Assembly: GCF_035609205.1 (NCBI RefSeq) | Contig: NZ_CP141184.1 | Location: 2,260,501-2,324,500 of the forward strand | Origin: Hymenobacter sp. GOD-10R | GTDB taxonomy: Bacteria > Bacteroidota > Bacteroidia > Cytophagales > Hymenobacteraceae | Direction of reading: 5' to 3' | Length of the DNA stretch: 64,000 bases | Shown here: positions 60,795 through 64,000 of the stretch, in pieces | Position numbering within the stretch: position 1 is the stretch's first letter | Layout of the letters: every line of letters starts with the position of its first letter | The notes under the pieces: model-generated | Databases searched by the model: none | Told to the model about the DNA's origin: nothing | Seen by the model: the letters and a program-made list of their open reading frames with translations, nothing else | Program-made: the position numbers and the translations under genes

Positions 60795-61835
60795 CTAGGG
60801 CTTTTCCGGTTCGATCCGGCTGCGTTCCAATTGGGTGAGGCGGCGCTCTAGGTCAGGTAGGTGGCGGAAGATAGCATTAGCCCGTAAACTGTCGCGCAAA
60901 TTGAAGGCTGGAGAGCCCTGCAGGAACTCGCCTTCTACCTTAATCGACTTGCCAACGCCCGACTGTGCTGTGACGGTAGTACGATTCGCCAAGCTCAGGT
61001 GACCAGCCAGTCCTACTTGTCCTGCCAGCACGCAGAAGTCACCAATTTTAGTGGAACCTGACACGCCCGCGTGAGCCGCAATAACGGTATGACGACCTAC
61101 CTCGACGTTGTGCGCAAGTTGAACTAGGTTATCGATTTTAACTCCCTCTCGAATGAGAGTAGCGCCCATCGTCGCGCAGTCAATGGTCGTATTGGCGCCA
61201 ATGCGCACGTCGTCTTCTAGTATCACGTTGCCAGTCTGCGGAATGGCCCGGTAGGAGCCATCAAGCTGCGGTGCGAAGCCGAACCCCTCGGAACCTAACA
61301 CCGCTCCGGCGTGAATGGTGCAGCGAGCACCTACCACCGTATCGGCATAGAGCTTAGCCCCAGCATAAATAATGGTGCCGTCGCCGATGGTGCACCGGTC
61401 GCCAATGTAGGCATGCGGAAAAATCAGCACGTTCTGGCCAATGCGGCAGTTCTGGCCGATGTAAGAGAAGGCGCCCCGGTAATGGTTCTCCCCGATGACA
61501 CTACCCGAACCTAAGTAAGCCGGTTCTTCTACGCCGCGTTTTCCCGTGCGTGTGCTCTGCTGGTAAAACTCCAGCAGGGTGGTAAAGCTAGAGTAAGGAT
61601 CATCTACGCGGATAAGGCTGGCCTGCACCGGCTGGCGCAGCACCAGCCCGCGGCTGACAATGATAACGCTGGCACCCGTGGTGTACAGGTACGGCTCATA
61701 CTTCAGGTTGGCCAGAAAAGTAAGCGAACCAGCCTGGGCTTCCTCAATTTTTGCCAGTCGATCGACGCGTTGCGCGGCGTCGCCTTCAACCTCACCGCGG
61801 AGAGCCTCCGCAATCTGACCTACCGTAAATTCCAT
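60795..61835 (-). CDS. lpxD: UDP-3-O-(3-hydroxyacyl)glucosamine N-acyltransferase LpxD
   Basis: The product is a 346-residue third enzyme of lipid A synthesis, adding the N-linked hydroxyacyl chain. The N-terminal domain (MEFTVGQIAEALRGEVEGD) binds the substrate, and a left-handed beta helix follows from about residue 105. Hexapeptide runs include IGQNCRIGQNVLIFPHAYIG and VRIGANTTIDCATMG. LVQLAHNVEVGRHTVIAAHAG carries the catalytic histidine. It is the first gene of the lpxD, lpxC-fabZ, lpxA cluster. Promoter-like boxes lie at 61840 and 62000. Confidence 0.96.
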   Translation of the reverse strand: MEFTVGQIAEALRGEVEGDAAQRVDRLAKIEEAQAGSLTFLANLKYEPYLYTTGASVIIVSRGLVLRQPVQASLIRVDDPYSSFTTLLEFYQQSTRTGKRGVEEPAYLGSGSVIGENHYRGAFSYIGQNCRIGQNVLIFPHAYIGDRCTIGDGTIIYAGAKLYADTVVGARCTIHAGAVLGSEGFGFAPQLDGSYRAIPQTGNVILEDDVRIGANTTIDCATMGATLIREGVKIDNLVQLAHNVEVGRHTVIAAHAGVSGSTKIGDFCVLAGQVGLAGHLSLANRTTVTAQSGVGKSIKVEGEFLQGSPAFNLRDSLRANAIFRHLPDLERRLTQLERSRIEPEKP

Positions 61836-61999
61836 CGGGCAAAAGTATAGAAAATTGGGGCTTCGATTTTAGTGCTTTATGTGTAGTGCCTAGCGCCTAA
61901 TGCTTAGTTGTTGAGACCTAGGGTATTCAAGCATATTCGAGAAAGAGCTAGCGGCCCAAACTACCTAGTATTTGCTTACGAAAACAAAGGGTGGGTATG

Positions 62000-62028
62000 C
62001 AAAGCTAGCTACTATGGCGGAGCCCAAA
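62000..62028 (-). promoter_or_regulatory. Putative promoter for the lipid A gene cluster
   Basis: On the minus strand this has a -33 TTTG (62028-62025), a 17-bp spacer and a -7 box TAGCTTTG (62007-62000). It is one of two sites here with both elements, though the spacer is shorter than the usual roughly 20 bp. Transcription would start near 61995, 160 bp before lpxD. A second -7 box, TACTTTTG (61847-61840), lies so close to the lpxD start that it would give a leaderless transcript. Confidence 0.45.
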
Positions 62029-62044
62029 CGCCAAGTACTACATG

Positions 62045-63274
62045 CTATTGAATAATTTCTTTCGGATAGCAGATGTAGTACTTCTCAACGCGTTTGCTGA
62101 GGGCGCGGATATTTGGCAAGTCGGAAGCCTCCGCTACGTTTACAACGTGCCCGCTCTTGGTGAGTACATCAATGGTTTCGTCGTGGGAGTCGTAAGCATT
62201 GTTGCTAATGCGGCCACTGAGCATCAACAGCTTGGCCTCGTCCATGGGTAAGCTGAACTTCTCGCTGATGAGCTCCGTGACACCTAGCTTTAAGTCTTCG
62301 TCAAACGGTTCGCTCTGAAGTGTGATCTTGAACAAGTGCCGGTCGAGGATGCTGCGCGACATGTAGCTGAGCACCTTGTCGGGATGGCCGGCCCACATTT
62401 TTACGGCGCCCCAAATATCGTAGTCGTCGAGCTGCACGAAACGCTGCAAGATGCTTTCGTCCTGCTCAAAGTCAGTGATACTGACCGGCTTGGAGAGAAA
62501 AAAGTGCAGGTCAGGCGACGCGGGCACGCGGTGACCAGCGCGGGTGAGGTCGCGGGCACGTTGCACAATGCGGATGATCATCTGCTCGGCGCTGGTAACG
62601 GCTTTGTGCAAATACACTTGCCAGTACATCAGGCGGCGACTCACCAAGAAGTTCTCGATGCTATAAATGGCTTTTTCCTCCAGCACCAGCCGTTCGTTCA
62701 CCACCGTCAGCATCTTGATGAGGCGGTCAGCACCTGGGCGACCTTCCTGCACGCCTGTGTAGAAGGAGTCTCGGTTGAGGTAATCCAGCCGGTCCATATC
62801 CAGCTGACTGCTCACAAGCTGGTGGAAAAACGGTCGGTGGTAGCTGCCCTGAAAAATCTCAATAGCTAGGTCGAGGGCGCCGTGGTGCTCCCGGTTGAGG
62901 CGCTGCATCAGCTGCAACGACAGCCGCTCGTGCGGTACTTCGTGGAAAATAGCCGTTTCTAGGGCGTGGGAGAGAGGACCGTGCCCGACGTCGTGAAGCA
63001 GAATAGCCGCCAGCGCCGCTTGGCCTTCGGCCGCCGAAATCTTTACGTGTTTGTCTTTGAGCGTCCGCAAGGCCATGCTCATCAGGTGCATGGCCCCGAG
63101 GGCATGGTGAAAGCGCGTGTGCAGCGCCCCAGGGTAAACAAACCCCGTGAGACCTAGCTGCTGAATTCGGCGCAGCCGCTGAAAGTAGGGGTGCTCAATC
63201 AGGTCAAATAGCAGCTCCGTTGGAATGGTGACAAAGCCATAGACCGGATCGTTGAATATTTTCTTTTTGTTCAT
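62045..63274 (-). CDS. HD-domain phosphohydrolase
   Basis: The product is a 409-residue metal-dependent hydrolase similar to the dGTPase/SAMHD1-like group. The start ATG at 63274 (MNKKKIFNDPVYGF) is used. Conserved features include LLFDLIEHPYFQRLRRIQQLG and the HD metal site LLHDVGHGPLSHALE, preceded by RFHHALGAMHLM carrying an early histidine. A long helical C-terminal region follows. Relatives cleave dNTPs or other phosphates, but the substrate here is open. The gene is divergent from porX across 326 bp, with a TAGGTTTG box at 63433-63440. Confidence 0.88.
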   Translation of the reverse strand: MNKKKIFNDPVYGFVTIPTELLFDLIEHPYFQRLRRIQQLGLTGFVYPGALHTRFHHALGAMHLMSMALRTLKDKHVKISAAEGQAALAAILLHDVGHGPLSHALETAIFHEVPHERLSLQLMQRLNREHHGALDLAIEIFQGSYHRPFFHQLVSSQLDMDRLDYLNRDSFYTGVQEGRPGADRLIKMLTVVNERLVLEEKAIYSIENFLVSRRLMYWQVYLHKAVTSAEQMIIRIVQRARDLTRAGHRVPASPDLHFFLSKPVSITDFEQDESILQRFVQLDDYDIWGAVKMWAGHPDKVLSYMSRSILDRHLFKITLQSEPFDEDLKLGVTELISEKFSLPMDEAKLLMLSGRISNNAYDSHDETIDVLTKSGHVVNVAEASDLPNIRALSKRVEKYYICYPKEIIQ

Positions 63275-63600
63275 GTATGCAGGGGCACCAATCATGCGTT
63301 TAGTGCCTTAATACGCTAGTCGCTGTAAACTGCCTTTCGGTCGACGAAATGGCATGGACGGTCCAGATGAGGCTTTCCCCACCGTAATTTTCGGTTTCTT
63401 TACGACAGAACAGTGGAAGATCATAATTTTTGCAAACCTAAACGCGGCCTTTGGCAGTAAAGCTACTACCGAATTCTTAGCCTTCTCCTAGCGGGGTGCA
63501 TCGCCCCTGCACCGCTCAATTGCAACTGCTGGAGTGCTTTTAGGGCTTCTTATTCCACAAAACCTAGGCAAATGCTTAGTGTTTCTTACTCTCACCCCCT
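63275..63600. other. Divergent gap before porX
   Basis: The 326 bp between the HD gene and porX contains a -7-like TAGGTTTG on the minus strand (63440-63433) and a small GC hairpin (GGGGTGCATCGCCCC). I see no repeat of types A-D and no gene. Confidence 0.5.
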
Positions 63601-64000
63601 ATGCAACGATACTCCATTCTTTGGGCTGACGACGAAATTGATTTGCTCAAGCCCCATATTTTATTTCTGAAAGAAAAAGGCTACGACGTGACCGGCGTAA
63701 ATTCTGGTGCTGATGCCATTGAGCAAGTTCAGGAACAAACGTACGACCTGGTTTTTCTAGACGAAAACATGCCCGGTTTGACTGGACTGGAAACGTTGAC
63801 CGAAATCAAGGCAGCGCGCCCCACCACGCCCGTGATAATGATTACCAAGAGCGAGGAAGAGCATATTATGGAAGAGGCCATCGGCTCTAAGATTGCCGAT
63901 TACCTCATCAAGCCCGTAAACCCGAACCAGATTCTGCTGTCGGTGAAGAAGGTGCTGGATAACAAGCGTCTCGTTAGTGAAAAAACCAACAGCGGCTACC
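63601..64000 (+). CDS. porX: PorX-type response regulator (start only)
   Basis: The first 133 codons of a response regulator lie inside the window, which ends before its stop. The receiver starts [20 protein letters not shown], matching the PorX start, with acidic D10, D11 and E12, phospho-acceptor D54 ([10 protein letters not shown]), T/S region MITKSEEE and the conserved K in YLIKPVNP. PorX regulates genes of the type IX secretion system and, with a C-terminal alkaline-phosphatase-like domain, acts on nucleotide signals. That domain is beyond the window. Gliding and secretion genes are therefore expected elsewhere on this chromosome. Confidence 0.88.
   Translation, partial: MQRYSILWADDEIDLLKPHILFLKEKGYDVTGVNSGADAIEQVQEQTYDLVFLDENMPGLTGLETLTEIKAARPTTPVIMITKSEEEHIMEEAIGSKIADYLIKPVNPNQILLSVKKVLDNKRLVSEKTNSGY

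Overview
This window looks like a piece of ordinary chromosome from an aerobic member of the Bacteroidota, most like Hymenobacter or a close relative (Cytophagales). I infer this without any database search, from four things. First, signature genes: a fused lpxC-fabZ, a PorX-type response regulator at the right edge, DUF2851 and DUF4197 proteins, RibBA, and a LuxC-type acyl-CoA reductase beside a two-cluster ferredoxin. Second, Bacteroidota-style -7 boxes (TAnnTTTG) before several genes. Third, many short signal peptides ending in A-x-A-Q. Fourth, a base composition that looks to be in the high fifties percent GC. I saw no rRNA, tRNA, CRISPR array, prophage or insertion sequence.

Layout. 0-2.5 kb: two coupled glycosyltransferases. 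2.7-5.2 kb: a secreted S33 peptidase and ribBA. 5.2-8.4 kb: four tandem paralogous secreted proteins of unknown function. 8.4-12.6 kb: an M14 carboxypeptidase, DoxX, a lipoprotein and surE. 12.6-15.6 kb: a two-component system (response regulator and histidine kinase) with a four-helix-bundle gene on the opposite strand between them. 15.6-24.8 kb: an esterase, cdd, a saccharopine-dehydrogenase-like enzyme, an ABC exporter pair, methyltransferases, rnhA, a MarC protein, a class V aminotransferase and aroQ. 25-32.5 kb: xerD, a polytopic membrane protein, ftsK and a LolA-like carrier. 32.6-40.4 kb: Sel1, DUF2851, a membrane protein, a hexapeptide acetyltransferase, trhO, Dabb, an SGNH hydrolase and a nucleoside phosphorylase. 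40.5-46.6 kb: two paralogous small proteins, acyl-CoA reductase/ferredoxin, a nitrilase-fold hydrolase next to an N-acetyl sugar amidotransferase, and an AraC regulator. 47-57 kb: valS, an S9 oligopeptidase, a 2-oxoacid dehydrogenase E2, cinA and two DUF4197 genes. 57-64 kb: an ABC ATPase downstream of the lipid A genes lpxD, lpxC-fabZ and lpxA, then an HD-domain protein and the start of porX.

Most genes are housekeeping, and the more unusual signal lies elsewhere. (1) A nitrilase-superfamily hydrolase sits directly upstream of a PP-loop sugar amidotransferase, which looks like a split version of the glutamine-dependent NAD synthetase architecture. (2) Intergenic DNA carries several kinds of short palindromic repeat. 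Their stems are built from repeated words (8-mers, or nested hairpins), and several kinds share the core CGTTCAACGA. (3) Some transcription-end hairpins are perfect palindromes with almost no loop, one of them 70 bp. (4) The four-gene tandem family at 5.2-8.4 kb has no function I recognise. (5) CCTAGG is clearly more frequent than composition predicts.

Many start codons were moved inward from the longest reading frame, to a conserved family start or to the methionine of a signal peptide. Each such choice is stated in the entry.
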